NCBI RefSeq assembly: GCF_023715525.1
Contig: NZ_JAMBOG010000001.1
Coordinates: 124,001-188,000, forward strand
DNA length: 64,000 bases
Direction: 5' to 3'
Origin: Kocuria rosea
GTDB lineage: Bacteria; Actinomycetota; Actinomycetes; Actinomycetales; Micrococcaceae
The translations under genes were made by a program, and so were the position numbers. Of the stretch, positions 16,429 to 25,788 are shown one piece after another (positions within the stretch are counted from its first letter, which is position 1; every line of letters starts with the position of its first letter). The notes under the pieces were generated by a model. The model was not told the DNA's origin and made no database searches. It saw only the letters and a list, made by a program, of their open reading frames with translations.

Positions 16429-19400
16429 TCAGATGATCCCGTCCGTGAGGTGGTTGGGGGTGCCGAAGCGGTGGGCGGTGATGCTCACGGCCTGCTCGTG
16501 CAGGAACGGCAGCATCTCCACCCGCCCGGCCGCGGTGACGGGGTGGGCGTAGACGGCCACGTCCGGGCGGGACCCGGTGGCGGCGATGAATCCCGCGCGG
16601 TCCCCGCCGATCAGCCGCACGCGCCCGCCGCCGAGGCGCTCGGCCCCGGCCAGCCACGCGGCGTCGTCCTCGACGCGGATCCGCACGCCGCGGCCGGTGA
16701 GCACGGAGGCCACCGCGGCGGGCACCTCGCGTGCGGTGGAGACGGTGAGGGCGGAGCCGGCGCGCAGACCGGCCGCGAGGACCCGCAGCAGGTCGGCGAG
16801 GCGCTCGCCCTCGGACAGGCGCACCGTGACGTCCACCGGGAGGTAGCGGAAGAGGTTGCGCTCCGCGTAGAGGCCCGAGACGTCCTTGGCGGTGCCGAAC
16901 TCCTCGGCCCAGGCGGCCTCGTCGCTGCGGGCCGCCTGCTCCAAGGTCTTCGCCTCGCCGTCGGTGAGACCGGCCGTCCCGGACCGGGCGGCCTTCAGCA
17001 GGCCGGCGACGGCGGTGTCGGCCACGGGACGTCCCGGCCCGCGCAGCGGCGCCGGCTCCCACTCGCCCAGGCCCATGAGGTAGTTCGGGCCGCCGGCCTT
17101 GGTGCCCGGCCCGACCGCCGACTTCTTCCACCCGCCGAAGGGCTGGCGCTGGACGATCGCCCCGGTGATCCCGCGGTTGACGTAGACGTTGCCGGCCTGG
17201 ACGTTCTCCAGCCAGTAGCCGATCTCGGCCGGGTCCAGGGAGTGCAGACCGCCGGTGAGCCCGTAGTCGACCTCGTTCTGGATGGCCACGGCCTCCTCCA
17301 GGGTCTCGGCCGTCATCACGCCCAGCACCGGGCCGAAGTACTCGACCAGGTGGAACTCGGAGCCGCGCTGCACCCCGGAGCGCACGCCCGGGGACCAGAG
17401 CTTGCCCGACCCGTCGAGCTGCTGGGGCTCGATGAGCCAGGACTGGCCCTCCTCGAGGCTGGTCAGGGCGTGGAGCAGCTTGCCGGAGGCCTGCTCGGTG
17501 AGCGGGCCCATCTGCGCGGCCGGGTTGGTCGGGTAGTCCACGGTCAGCGACGTCACCGCGTCCACCAGCTGGTTGCGGAACCGGCGGGACTTCGCCACCG
17601 AGCCGACGAGGATCACCAGGGAGGCGGCCGAGCACTTCTGCCCGGCGTGGCCGAAGGCGGAGTAGGCGACGTCCTTGGCGGCGAGGTCGAAGTCGGCGCT
17701 GGGGGTGACGATGATCGCGTTCTTGCCCGAGGTCTCGGCCAGCAGCGGCAGGTCGGGGCGGAAGGTGCGGAACAGCTCGGCGGTCTCGTACGCCCCGGTG
17801 AGGATGAGCCGGTCCACGGCCGGGTGGCTGATCAGCTGCCGGCCCAGGGCCCGCTCCTCGAGGTCGACCAGGGCCAGCACCTGCCGGGGGATCCCGGAGG
17901 CATCCAGGGCCTCCCAGATCGCCTCCGCCACCACCGCACCGCAGCGCTTGGTGGGACCGGCCGGCTTGAACACCACCGGGGAGCCGGCGGCCAGGGCGGC
18001 CAGCACGGAGCCGGCCGGGATCGCCACGGGGAAGTTCCACGGCGGGGTCACCACGGTCAGCCGCGACGGCACGAAGCTCGCCCCGTCCACGGTGTCCAGT
18101 TCGCGGGCCCGCTCGGCGTAGTAGTGGGCGAAGTCGATGGCCTCGCTGACCTCCGGGTCGGCCTGGTCGAGGGTCTTGCCCGCCTCGGCGGCGGCGACCT
18201 CCAGGAACTCGGCACGGCGGGCAGCCAGGGCGTCCCCGGCGCGGTGGAGCACCTCGGCCCGCTGGGCGCCGGTCAGGCCCGCCCAGCCCCGGCCCTGCTC
18301 CAGGGCGGCCTCGACCACGCGCTCCAGTTGCTCCTCGGTCTGCACGCGGGCCGCGGTGACGGTCGCGACGCCGGCGGCGGAGCCGGGGACCCGCTCCAGG
18401 ATGCCCCGGCCCCAGGCGCGGTTGGCGGCCACGGCAGGGTCGGTGTCCGGGGTGTTGGCGAAGCCCTCGCGCGGGGCGGGCGGCTCCGGCCGGGTCCGGT
18501 CCTGGACCCGGTTGGGCGCCGGGACGGTGTCGTCGAGGCCGGCCAGGGAGGCGAGGAAGCGGTTCTTCTCCCGGTTGAAGAGCTCCTCGTTGGCGGCCAG
18601 CTCGAAGACTGCGGACATGAAGTTCTCCTGGGACGCGCCCTCCTCGAGGCGGCGGATCAGGTAGGCGATGGCCACGTCGAACTCCTGCGGGTGCACCACG
18701 GGGGTGTAGAGCAGCAGGGACCCGACGTCGGCCTTGACGGCGGCGGCCTGGCCGGTGGCCATGCCCAGCAGCATCTCGAAGTCGACGGCCTCGGTGACCC
18801 CGCGCTCGGAGGCGAGCAGCCAGGCGAAGGCGATGTCGAAGAGGTTGTGCCCGGCCACGCCGATGCGGATGCCGTCGGCGTGGCCGGGCTGCAGCGCGTA
18901 GTTGAGGACGCGCTTGTAGTGGGTGTCCGAGTCCTGCTTGGTGGACCAGGTGGCCAGCGGCCAGTCGTGCAGGGACGCCTCGACCTGCTCCATCGGCAGG
19001 TTCGCGCCCTTGACCACGCGTACCTTGACGCGGGCGCCGCCGGCGGCGCGGCGGGCCTGCGCCCACTCCTGGAGGCGGATCATCGCCTCCAGGGCGTCGG
19101 GCAGGTAGGTCTGCAGGACGATCCCGGCCTCGAGGTGCTTGAACTGGGGCTGGTCGAGGATCCGGGTGAAGACCTCGATGGTGAGGTCCAGGTCCTTGTA
19201 CTCCTCCATGTCCAGGTTGATGAACTTGGGGGCGGGGAACGAGGCGGCCCGCGCGTAGAGCGGCGTCAGCTTCTCGACGACCTCGGCCACGGCCTCGTCG
19301 AAGGCCCACGGGGAGTGCGGGGCGACGGTGGAGGAGACCTTGATGGAGACGTAGTCGACGTCGGGCCGGGCCAGCAGGTCGTGGGTGCCCTGCAGACGCC

Positions 19401-19935
19401 GCTCGGCCTCGTGGTCGCCGAGCACGGCCTCGCCCAGCAGGTTCACGTTGAGCCGGACGTCGTCCTTGCGGATCTTCGCGATGGACTTCCCCAGCTTGGC
19501 CTCGCTGGCGTCCACGATGAGGTGGCCGACCATCTCGCGCAGGGCCTTGCGCGCGGCGGGGATGACGACTTGGGGCGCGGCCGGGGCCAGCGCCCCGCCG
19601 GTGCGCACCGCCGCGCGCAGGTACCAGGGCAGGAAGGCGGGGACCTTCGGCGCCAGCCGGGCGAGGTTGCGGGCGGCGACCTTGATGTCCTCGGGGCGGA
19701 TGACGCCGTCGACGAAGCCGACGGTGAACTCCAGCCCGCTGGGGTCCTTGAGCACGCCCGCGAGCTGCTCGCCGGAGGCGTCCACCGGGAACTGCTCCGC
19801 CTCGGTGAGCCACTTGCGCACGAGGGCGATGGCCTGCTCGGGGAGGGCGTCGGGGACGGGGGCGTGCGGGACGGTGCGCCCGGCGCCGGTCGCGGGGGGA
19901 GTGGGCGCGGCCGAGGGGGCGGGGATCGTGGTCAT
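16429..19935 (-). CDS. putA: Bifunctional proline dehydrogenase / P5C dehydrogenase
   Basis: 1168 residues. The N-terminal half is the FAD-dependent proline dehydrogenase barrel (for example YVSIKVSS, the RVVKGANLPME region, and YLIRRLEEGASQENFM with the Arg-Arg-x-x-Glu substrate motif). The C-terminal half is an aldehyde dehydrogenase with catalytic ETSGKN (Glu734) and GQKCSAAS (Cys768), 34 residues apart as expected. The product turns proline into glutamate through glutamate semialdehyde. There is no ribbon-helix-helix DNA-binding domain, so it cannot repress itself as the E. coli protein does; the divergent LysR gene is the likely regulator. Start ATG at 19935. A C-terminal ALDH-like extension is present, as in other long PutA proteins. 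Confidence 0.95.
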   Translation of the reverse strand: MTTIPAPSAAPTPPATGAGRTVPHAPVPDALPEQAIALVRKWLTEAEQFPVDASGEQLAGVLKDPSGLEFTVGFVDGVIRPEDIKVAARNLARLAPKVPAFLPWYLRAAVRTGGALAPAAPQVVIPAARKALREMVGHLIVDASEAKLGKSIAKIRKDDVRLNVNLLGEAVLGDHEAERRLQGTHDLLARPDVDYVSIKVSSTVAPHSPWAFDEAVAEVVEKLTPLYARAASFPAPKFINLDMEEYKDLDLTIEVFTRILDQPQFKHLEAGIVLQTYLPDALEAMIRLQEWAQARRAAGGARVKVRVVKGANLPMEQVEASLHDWPLATWSTKQDSDTHYKRVLNYALQPGHADGIRIGVAGHNLFDIAFAWLLASERGVTEAVDFEMLLGMATGQAAAVKADVGSLLLYTPVVHPQEFDVAIAYLIRRLEEGASQENFMSAVFELAANEELFNREKNRFLASLAGLDDTVPAPNRVQDRTRPEPPAPREGFANTPDTDPAVAANRAWGRGILERVPGSAAGVATVTAARVQTEEQLERVVEAALEQGRGWAGLTGAQRAEVLHRAGDALAARRAEFLEVAAAEAGKTLDQADPEVSEAIDFAHYYAERARELDTVDGASFVPSRLTVVTPPWNFPVAIPAGSVLAALAAGSPVVFKPAGPTKRCGAVVAEAIWEALDASGIPRQVLALVDLEERALGRQLISHPAVDRLILTGAYETAELFRTFRPDLPLLAETSGKNAIIVTPSADFDLAAKDVAYSAFGHAGQKCSAASLVILVGSVAKSRRFRNQLVDAVTSLTVDYPTNPAAQMGPLTEQASGKLLHALTSLEEGQSWLIEPQQLDGSGKLWSPGVRSGVQRGSEFHLVEYFGPVLGVMTAETLEEAVAIQNEVDYGLTGGLHSLDPAEIGYWLENVQAGNVYVNRGITGAIVQRQPFGGWKKSAVGPGTKAGGPNYLMGLGEWEPAPLRGPGRPVADTAVAGLLKAARSGTAGLTDGEAKTLEQAARSDEAAWAEEFGTAKDVSGLYAERNLFRYLPVDVTVRLSEGERLADLLRVLAAGLRAGSALTVSTAREVPAAVASVLTGRGVRIRVEDDAAWLAGAERLGGGRVRLIGGDRAGFIAATGSRPDVAVYAHPVTAAGRVEMLPFLHEQAVSITAHRFGTPNHLTDGII

Positions 19936-20059
19936 GAGAGCAGCTCCGGAAGTGGTGAGGGAAGCGTGGTGTCTACAACTATGGGGCTCAAGTCGATTCG
20001 GATAAAGTGATCTTTTGTGACTAATATCCGTCAGTATTTCTGAGCCATAGGAGAGCATC
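19936..20059. promoter_or_regulatory. Divergent putA-lysR control region
   Basis: A 124-base AT-rich island in GC-rich DNA. It contains the inverted repeat CGGATA (19999-20004) and TATCCG (20025-20030), separated by 20 bases, and several T-N11-A patterns of the LysR type. Likely operator for the LysR protein controlling both itself and putA. I could not fix the exact -35/-10 pairs. Confidence 0.55.
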
Positions 20060-20980
20060 GTGCTGGACGTGCGAAGGCTGCGGCTGCTGCGGGAGCTGAA
20101 GCTGCGGGGGACGCTGGCCGAGGTGGCGGCGGCGCTGAACTTCAGCCCCTCGTCCGTGTCCCAGCAGCTGGCCCTGCTGGAGAAGGAGGCGGGGGTCGAG
20201 CTGCTGCGCAAGTCCGGGCGCCGCGTCCAGCTCACGCCCCAGGCGGAGATCCTCGTGGAGCACACCGCGGAGCTGCTGCGGACCCTCGAGCGCGCCGAGT
20301 CCGACCTCGCGGCCTCGCTGACCGCGGTGACGGGCACCGTCCGCGTGGCCGTCTTCCAGTCGGCCGCCCTCGCCCTGATGCCCGAGATGCTCGCCCTGGT
20401 GTCCGGGCGCCACCCGGAGGTGCGCGTCGAGATGGTCCAGCGCGAGCCGGAGACCGCGCTGCGGGAGACCTGGGAGCGGGACTTCGACCTGGTCGTGGCC
20501 GAGCAGTATCCCGGCCACGCCGCGCCCCACCACCCCGGCCTGGACCGCCGGACCCTCACCACGGACGCCATCCGCCTGGCGGTGCCGCCTGACTCGGAGG
20601 TCCGCCCCAGCGTGACCCTCGAGATGACCCGCGAGCTGCCCTGGGTGATGGAGCCGCGGGGCGCGGCGTCCCGGCACTGGGCGGAGCAGGCGTGCCGGCG
20701 GGCCGGGTTTGAGCCCGACGTGCGGTACGAGACCGCCGACCTGCAGACGCAGACCCGCCTGATCGCCTCCGGCAACGCGGTGGGGTTCATGCCGGACCTG
20801 CTCTGGGCCGGGGACCGGGCCCCCTGCCGCCTGCTCGACCTGCCGGAGGCGCCGCGGCGCACGATGTTCACCTCGGTGCGCGAGGCCAGCGCCCACCGCC
20901 CCGCGATCCTGGCCGTGCGGCGGGTGCTCGAGGAGGTCGCCGCGTCGCGCAGCTGGGTGGCCACGGGGGCCGGCGGCTGA
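20060..20980 (+). CDS. LysR-family regulator, probably of putA
   Basis: 306 residues. The N-terminal winged helix-turn-helix (LDVRRLRLLRELKLRGTLAEVAAALNFSPSSVSQQLALLEKE, in outline) is followed by a periplasmic-binding-protein-like effector domain. Start is GTG at 20060 with AGGAGA at 20049-20054. It is transcribed away from putA across a 124-base AT-rich gap, the classic arrangement of a LysR regulator and its target, so proline or P5C may be the effector (inference). It ends seven bases before the idi stop on the other strand. Confidence 0.9.
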   Translation: MLDVRRLRLLRELKLRGTLAEVAAALNFSPSSVSQQLALLEKEAGVELLRKSGRRVQLTPQAEILVEHTAELLRTLERAESDLAASLTAVTGTVRVAVFQSAALALMPEMLALVSGRHPEVRVEMVQREPETALRETWERDFDLVVAEQYPGHAAPHHPGLDRRTLTTDAIRLAVPPDSEVRPSVTLEMTRELPWVMEPRGAASRHWAEQACRRAGFEPDVRYETADLQTQTRLIASGNAVGFMPDLLWAGDRAPCRLLDLPEAPRRTMFTSVREASAHRPAILAVRRVLEEVAASRSWVATGAGG

Positions 20981-20987
20981 GCGGGGG

Positions 20988-21539
20988 CTACTGCCCGGAG
21001 GCCGCCGGGCCCGCGAGCGCCCGGCGCAGCCGCTCGTCGGCGATCTGCTCGAGCAGCCACGGGCTGAGCAGGAAGGGCGCCGCCTCGGCGGCGGTGAACA
21101 GCTGCTTCGGGGTGATCCACGCGGTCTCGGCGACCTCCGAGGCCAGGGGGCTCGGCCGGCCGGTGGCGCGGGCCACGTAGACGGGGCAGAACTCGTTCTC
21201 CACGATCCCGGAGGAGTCCACGGCCCGGTAGCGGAACTCGGGCAGCACCTCCGTGACGTCCGTGACCGTGAAGCCGAGCTCCTCGCCCGCCCGGCGCGCG
21301 ATCGTGGCCGCGAACTCCTCGCCCGGTCCCGGGTGGCCGCAGAAGCTGTTGGTCCACACGCCGGGCCAGGTCTTCTTGCCGAGGGCGCGGCGGGTCAGCA
21401 GCAGCCGGCCGTCGTCGTCGAGGACGTAGCAGGAGAAGGCGAGGTGCAGCGGGGTGTCCTCGGTGTGCACCTCGGCCTTCAGGGCCGTGCCGACGGGGCG
21501 GTGGGCGTCGTCGAGCAGGACGACTTCTTCGGGTGCCAT
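20988..21539 (-). CDS. idi: Isopentenyl-diphosphate delta-isomerase, type I
   Basis: 183 residues, a NUDIX-fold isomerase interconverting IPP and DMAPP for carotenoids, menaquinone and other isoprenoids. The catalytic Cys lies in TNSFCGHPGPGE and the catalytic Glu in ENEFCPVY; metal-binding His and Glu residues of the NUDIX region are present (HLAFS, RRAGEELGF). Start ATG at 21539. No mevalonate or MEP gene is adjacent. A pigmented Micrococcaceae would need this enzyme for carotenoid synthesis. Confidence 0.93.
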   Translation of the reverse strand: MAPEEVVLLDDAHRPVGTALKAEVHTEDTPLHLAFSCYVLDDDGRLLLTRRALGKKTWPGVWTNSFCGHPGPGEEFAATIARRAGEELGFTVTDVTEVLPEFRYRAVDSSGIVENEFCPVYVARATGRPSPLASEVAETAWITPKQLFTAAEAAPFLLSPWLLEQIADERLRRALAGPAASGQ

Positions 21540-21663
21540 GGGTCTCGTTCCGGTGGGCGGTGGGGCGGGTGCCCCCATTCTCGCAGGCGCGCCCGGGGAA
21601 CGGAACGCGCCTCCGGGCCCGCCGGGTGGACAACGGGGTCCGTGCGGTCCACGATCGGGAACC

Positions 21664-22605
21664 ATGCGACGACGTCGGCCCGCCCCCTCCCCCCTGCCCC
21701 TGCGGGAGGGCGTGGACCCGGTGCGCGTGCGCGTCCCGGCGGACGACGCCTCGGGGGCGGGCACGGTCCGGAACTGGCTCCTGGCCCGCTTCCCCGCCTC
21801 CGCCGGGGACCTGGAGGAGCTGTTCGCCTCCGGCGGGATCGTCGACGACGCCGGCCGGCCCCTCCCCCACGACGCCCCGCTCGTGCCCGGCGGCTCCCTC
21901 TGGTACCACCGGGCGCTGCCGGAGGAGCCCGAGCTGCCCGGGGACCTCCCGGTGCTCCACGAGGACGAGTGGCTGCTGGCGGTCGACAAGCCCCACGGCC
22001 TGCCCACCACCCCGCGCGGCGGGTTCGTGGCGCAGACGGCGCTGGTGAAGCTGCGCCGGTCCCGCCGCGAGGACCGGCTCTCGCCGCTGCACCGGCTGGA
22101 CCGCGGCACCGCCGGGGTGCTGCTGCTCTCGCGCGACCCCGCGACCCGGGGCCGGTTCCAGAGCCTCTTCCAGGACCGGGCGGTGGCCAAGGAGTACGAG
22201 GCGGTGGCCGGTCACCGGCCCGACCTCGTCCTGCCGCGGACCGTCGAGTCGCGCATCGTCAAGGACCGCACGTCGCTGCAGGCGCGCGAGGTGCCCGGGC
22301 CCGTCAACGCGCGCACGCTCGTCGAGCGCGCCGGCGCGCCCTTCGCCGCCGGGGACGGGACGTGGGCGCGCTACGTGCTGCGCCCGCAGACGGGGCGCAC
22401 GCACCAGCTGCGGGTGCACCTCGCCTCGCTGGGCGCGCCCATCCGGCACGACCCGCTCTACCCGCGGGTCCTCCCGCCCGGGGCCGGGGACCCGGCCCGC
22501 CCGCTGCAGCTGCTGGCCCGCCGGATCGCCCTCGTCCACCCGCTGACCGGCGAGGAGCTCGTGCTCGAGAGCCGGCGCAGCCTCGGCGGCGGGGAGCCGG
22601 CGTGA
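21664..22605 (+). CDS. RluA-family pseudouridine synthase
   Basis: 313 residues. The catalytic block HRLDRGTAGVLLLSRD holds the essential Asp, and RPQTGRTHQLRVHLASLGAPI is the C-terminal RluA motif. The N-terminal about 80 residues could be a degenerate S4-like RNA-binding part (RNWLLARFP, LFASGGIVDDAG). It modifies uridines in rRNA or tRNA; the target site cannot be predicted. Start ATG at 21664. Its TGA overlaps the GTG of the next gene by four bases (GTGA), so the two are translationally coupled. Confidence 0.88.
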   Translation: MRRRRPAPSPLPLREGVDPVRVRVPADDASGAGTVRNWLLARFPASAGDLEELFASGGIVDDAGRPLPHDAPLVPGGSLWYHRALPEEPELPGDLPVLHEDEWLLAVDKPHGLPTTPRGGFVAQTALVKLRRSRREDRLSPLHRLDRGTAGVLLLSRDPATRGRFQSLFQDRAVAKEYEAVAGHRPDLVLPRTVESRIVKDRTSLQAREVPGPVNARTLVERAGAPFAAGDGTWARYVLRPQTGRTHQLRVHLASLGAPIRHDPLYPRVLPPGAGDPARPLQLLARRIALVHPLTGEELVLESRRSLGGGEPA

Positions 22606-23888
22606 GCGCCCCGCCGCGCCCCGCCGGGCGGGCCGCCCCCACCCGGCGGCGGGCCCTGGGCCCCGACGTGGCGCGGGGACTGATGCTGTGGGTCATCGCG
22701 GTCGCCAACATCACGGTGTGGATCTGGTCGCCGGGCCCGGTGGGTGGGCCCCGCGCCCGTCCCCTGGGCGAGGGTGCCACGAGCAGCGCGTGGACCGCCG
22801 ACGACGCCGTGAACCTGGGCATGTCGATGCTCGTGGACGGCCGCGGCTTCCCCCTGTTCTCGTTCCTGGTCGGCTACGGGGTGGGCCAGATCGCCGCCCG
22901 GGAGACGGCCCGCGGCGCCGCCCCGGCCGTGGTCCGCGCGCTGCTGCTGCGCCGCTACGGGTGGCTGCTGCCGATCGGGGCCGTGCACGCCTGCCTGCTC
23001 TTCCCCGGCGACATCATCACCGCCTACGCCCTGGGCGGGCTGGCCCTGGCCCTGCTGGTGGCCGACTCGACCCGCCTGCTCCTGGGCCTGGCGGGCGTGG
23101 GAACGGTGCTGATGGCCCTCTACGGCGCGGCCGCCGGCGTGATCGAGAACCCGCCGGCCGCGTTCCCGAGCCTGCTCGCGCCGAGCGCCGGGCAGTGGCT
23201 GGCGGACGGGCTGCTGGAGGGCGTCGTGGTGGTCGGCTTCGCCCCGTTCCAGCTGCTCGGCCTGTTCCCGATGATGCTGCTCGGCCTGGCCCTGAGCCGC
23301 CGGCGCGTCCTGGAGGACCCCGCGGCGCACCGGCGCGCGCTCGCCGCGGGCGCCGCCGCCGGGATCGCCGCGGGCCTGGTCACCGGCGCGGGGACGGGCC
23401 TGCTCACCACGGGGATGCTCGACCCCGCGACGGGGGTCCGGGCCGTGCTGACGGGCGCCGACGCCGTGGCCGGCGCCGCGCAGGGCATCGGCTACGCCCT
23501 CGTCGTGGCGCTGGTCTGCGACCGGGCGCTGCGCCGCGGCGCCGCCCCGCGAGCAGGGGGGGCGCGAGCAGCAGGGGCGCAGGCTCGGGAGGAGCTGGCG
23601 CCGGCCGCGGTGCGGGCCCGCGAGCACCCGCTCCTGTGGGCGCTGCAGGCCCTGGGCCGCCGGTCGATGAGCGGCTACCTGGCCCAGTCGGTGCTCTACA
23701 CGCTGCTGCTGCCGCCGTTCGCGCTGGGCCTGGGACGGTCCCTGGACCCGGTGGCCGCCCTGTTCGCGGGCACGGCGGTGTGGCTGCTCACCCTGCTCGG
23801 GGCCGTGCTGCTGGAGCGGCGCGGCCTGCCCGGGCCCGCCGAGGCCCTGCACCGCCGGCTGCACCTCGGCCAGCGCATAGGCTCGTAG
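22602..23888 (+). CDS. DUF418-type multi-spanning membrane protein
   Basis: 428 residues with about eight to ten hydrophobic segments. The N-terminal LGPDVARGLMLWVIAVANI, the FPLFSFLVGYGVGQI loop and the C-terminal GRRSMSGYLAQSVLYT block match the DUF418/YeiB family. The biochemical role is not established; members are suspected acyl or solute carriers. GTG start at 22602 overlaps the RluA-like stop (GTGA). A 25-residue Ala/Arg-rich insert between the last membrane segments looks like a cytoplasmic loop. The GH76 gene follows after 32 bases, so a three-gene unit is likely. Confidence 0.8.
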   Translation: MSAPPRPAGRAAPTRRRALGPDVARGLMLWVIAVANITVWIWSPGPVGGPRARPLGEGATSSAWTADDAVNLGMSMLVDGRGFPLFSFLVGYGVGQIAARETARGAAPAVVRALLLRRYGWLLPIGAVHACLLFPGDIITAYALGGLALALLVADSTRLLLGLAGVGTVLMALYGAAAGVIENPPAAFPSLLAPSAGQWLADGLLEGVVVVGFAPFQLLGLFPMMLLGLALSRRRVLEDPAAHRRALAAGAAAGIAAGLVTGAGTGLLTTGMLDPATGVRAVLTGADAVAGAAQGIGYALVVALVCDRALRRGAAPRAGGARAAGAQAREELAPAAVRAREHPLLWALQALGRRSMSGYLAQSVLYTLLLPPFALGLGRSLDPVAALFAGTAVWLLTLLGAVLLERRGLPGPAEALHRRLHLGQRIGS

Positions 23889-23920
23889 CCGTCGTCCGCC
23901 CGCCCGGTCCAGGAGCCGCC

Positions 23921-25147
23921 ATGCCCACCGTCCCCGCCCCCGATCCGCTGCACCACCTCGCGTCCGGTCCGGCCGCGCGCGCCGACAAGGCCGCCCGCTC
24001 GGTGCGCGAGCTGTTCGCCGGCCGGGCCCTCGGCGTGCCCGGCACCCTGCTCGGCGCCCCGGCGCACCCGCGCCCGGAGTCGCGCCGGGCCCCGTGGCAC
24101 TACTGGTGGCAGGCGCACCTGCTCGACGCCGTGGTCGACGCCGCCGTCCGGCACCTGGCCGCCGGGGACCGCGGCCGGGCGCAGGCGCTCCGGCGGGACG
24201 GGCACCGCCTGCTGCGGGGGATCGCGCTGCGCAGCGGCGGGCGGGTCGACGGCAACTCCTACTACGACGACATGGCGTGGCTGCTGCTGGCCGTGGGCCG
24301 GCTCAGCGCCCTGGACCGCGAGCTCGCCGGCCGCCCGGACACGGCGTGCCTGGACGCGGGCGCCGCCCTGCTCGCCCGGCTCGAGCAAGGCCACACCGGG
24401 GACCTGGGCGGCGGGGTCTTCTGGAACGACCGCCACGACTTCAAGAACACCGCGTCCTCGGCGCCGGCCGCCCTCGCCTTCGTGCGCACCCACCGCCCCG
24501 AGCAGGCGGCCGCGGTGCTGCGCTGGCTGGAGGACGTGCTGTGGGAGCCGCGCCGGAAGGTCTACCGGGACGGGGTGCGCCTGCTCGCGGCGGGCTCCGG
24601 CTCCGAGGTGACCCGGCTCGAGGAGGGCGTGTTCAGCTACAACTCCGGGCCCGTGCTGGGGGCGCTCCTGGAGCTCGCGGACGCCCCCGCCACCGGGGCC
24701 GGGGAGCGCGCCCGCCTGCTGGGGGCGGCGGCCGACGTCGTCGAGGGCGCCGCCGGGGCGTTCACCCGCGAGCTCGGCGGGCGGCTCGTGCTCGCCGGCC
24801 ACGGGGGCGGGGACGCCGGCCTGTTCACCGGGATCCTGGCCCGCTACCTCGCGGACGCGGCGCGGCACCCGGGCCTGCCCGAGGAGTCCCGCAGCGCCGC
24901 CGCGGAGCTGGTGGCGGCGACCGCCGAGGCCCTGTGGGCCGGGCGGCGGGAGTTCGACCCCGCCGCGGACTTCCACGCGGCGGGGAGCCCGACGCCGGCG
25001 GCCGCGGGCGCGACGGTGGCGATCTTCTCCCCCGACCCGGCCCGCCCCGCCGACGAGGCCCAGCGCCCCGGGGTGCGGGTGGAGCTGTCCACGCAGGTGC
25101 AGGCGTGGACCGTGCTCGAGGCCGCCGCCCGGCTGGTCCGGGCGTGA
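23921..25147 (+). CDS. GH76-family glycoside hydrolase (alpha-1,6-mannanase type)
   Basis: 408 residues of an (alpha/alpha)6 barrel enzyme. The GH76 hallmark Asp-Asp pair is seen in NSYYDDMAW (Asp116, Asp117); WNDRHDFKNTASSAPAALAF and FSYNSGPVLGAL are further family blocks. GH76 enzymes cut alpha-1,6-mannan. No signal peptide is visible, so it may be cytoplasmic and act on internal mannose-containing lipids or imported oligosaccharides. ATG at 23921 with AGGAG ten bases upstream. Confidence 0.85.
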   Translation: MPTVPAPDPLHHLASGPAARADKAARSVRELFAGRALGVPGTLLGAPAHPRPESRRAPWHYWWQAHLLDAVVDAAVRHLAAGDRGRAQALRRDGHRLLRGIALRSGGRVDGNSYYDDMAWLLLAVGRLSALDRELAGRPDTACLDAGAALLARLEQGHTGDLGGGVFWNDRHDFKNTASSAPAALAFVRTHRPEQAAAVLRWLEDVLWEPRRKVYRDGVRLLAAGSGSEVTRLEEGVFSYNSGPVLGALLELADAPATGAGERARLLGAAADVVEGAAGAFTRELGGRLVLAGHGGGDAGLFTGILARYLADAARHPGLPEESRSAAAELVAATAEALWAGRREFDPAADFHAAGSPTPAAAGATVAIFSPDPARPADEAQRPGVRVELSTQVQAWTVLEAAARLVRA

Positions 25148-25233
25148 GGCGGGTGCGGGCGCCGCGCGCTCCGCTGTCCGCTGAACCGGCGCTCCGGGCG
25201 GCCGGATGCGTGGCCGCACGCGCACTCGTGGGA

Positions 25234-25239
25234 TAGAAC
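25234..25239 (+). promoter_or_regulatory. -10 element, leaderless start of the NUDIX-like gene
   Basis: TAGAAC ends six bases before the ATG at 25246 and no Shine-Dalgarno sequence is present, so the mRNA probably begins at the start codon. Confidence 0.5.
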
Positions 25240-25245
25240 AGCACT

Positions 25246-25788
25246 ATGAATTTCCTGCGCACCCCCGATCCGAACCCCGGTTGGCTCAACGAGGAGGACC
25301 TGCGCGAGGCCCGGCGCCGGCTGCCCATGGTCTACGTGCAGGCCATCCCGGTGCGCCTGGACCCGCTCGGCTACCTCTCGGAGATCGGCCTGCTCCTGCA
25401 GTCCACCCCCCAGGGCGAGATGATGTACACCTTCGTCTCCGGGCGCGTGCTGTACCGCGAGACCATCCGGGCGGCGCTGCTGCGCCACCTCGAGAAGGAT
25501 CTGGGGACCATGGCCTTCCCGCAGCTGCCGGTCTCCACCACGCCGTTCGCGGTCTCGGAGTTCTTCCCCTCCCCCTCGGAGACGGGCCTGACCGACGACC
25601 GCCAGCACGCCGTGGCGCTGAGCTACATCGTGCCCCTGCGCGGCGAGTGCAATCCGCGCCAGGACGCGCTGCAGCTGTCCTGGATGAGCCCCGAGGAGGC
25701 GCTCAGCCCCGAGGTGCAGGCGGAGTTCGCCGGCGGCCGCGGGGACCTGGTGCGCCAGGCCGTCGCCCACGCCGGCTGGGGCCGCTGA
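25246..25788 (+). CDS. NUDIX-like protein of the DUF4916 family
   Basis: 180 residues. The sequence (NPGWLNEEDLREARRRLPMVYVQAIPVR, LGYLSEIGLLL, GRVLYRETIRAALLRHLEKDLG) matches an actinobacterial NUDIX-fold family annotated DUF4916. The central helix RETIRAALLRHLEKDLG stands where the NUDIX box should be but lacks the full REUXEE consensus, so hydrolase activity is doubtful. Start ATG at 25246 is probably leaderless. The 3' end overlaps the convergent FUSC gene by 86 bases. Confidence 0.8.
   Translation: MNFLRTPDPNPGWLNEEDLREARRRLPMVYVQAIPVRLDPLGYLSEIGLLLQSTPQGEMMYTFVSGRVLYRETIRAALLRHLEKDLGTMAFPQLPVSTTPFAVSEFFPSPSETGLTDDRQHAVALSYIVPLRGECNPRQDALQLSWMSPEEALSPEVQAEFAGGRGDLVRQAVAHAGWGR

Noticed and set aside
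16450-20010. Plus-strand frame of nearly 1200 codons opposite putA
   Set aside because: Antisense shadow of PutA; no recognisable protein features.
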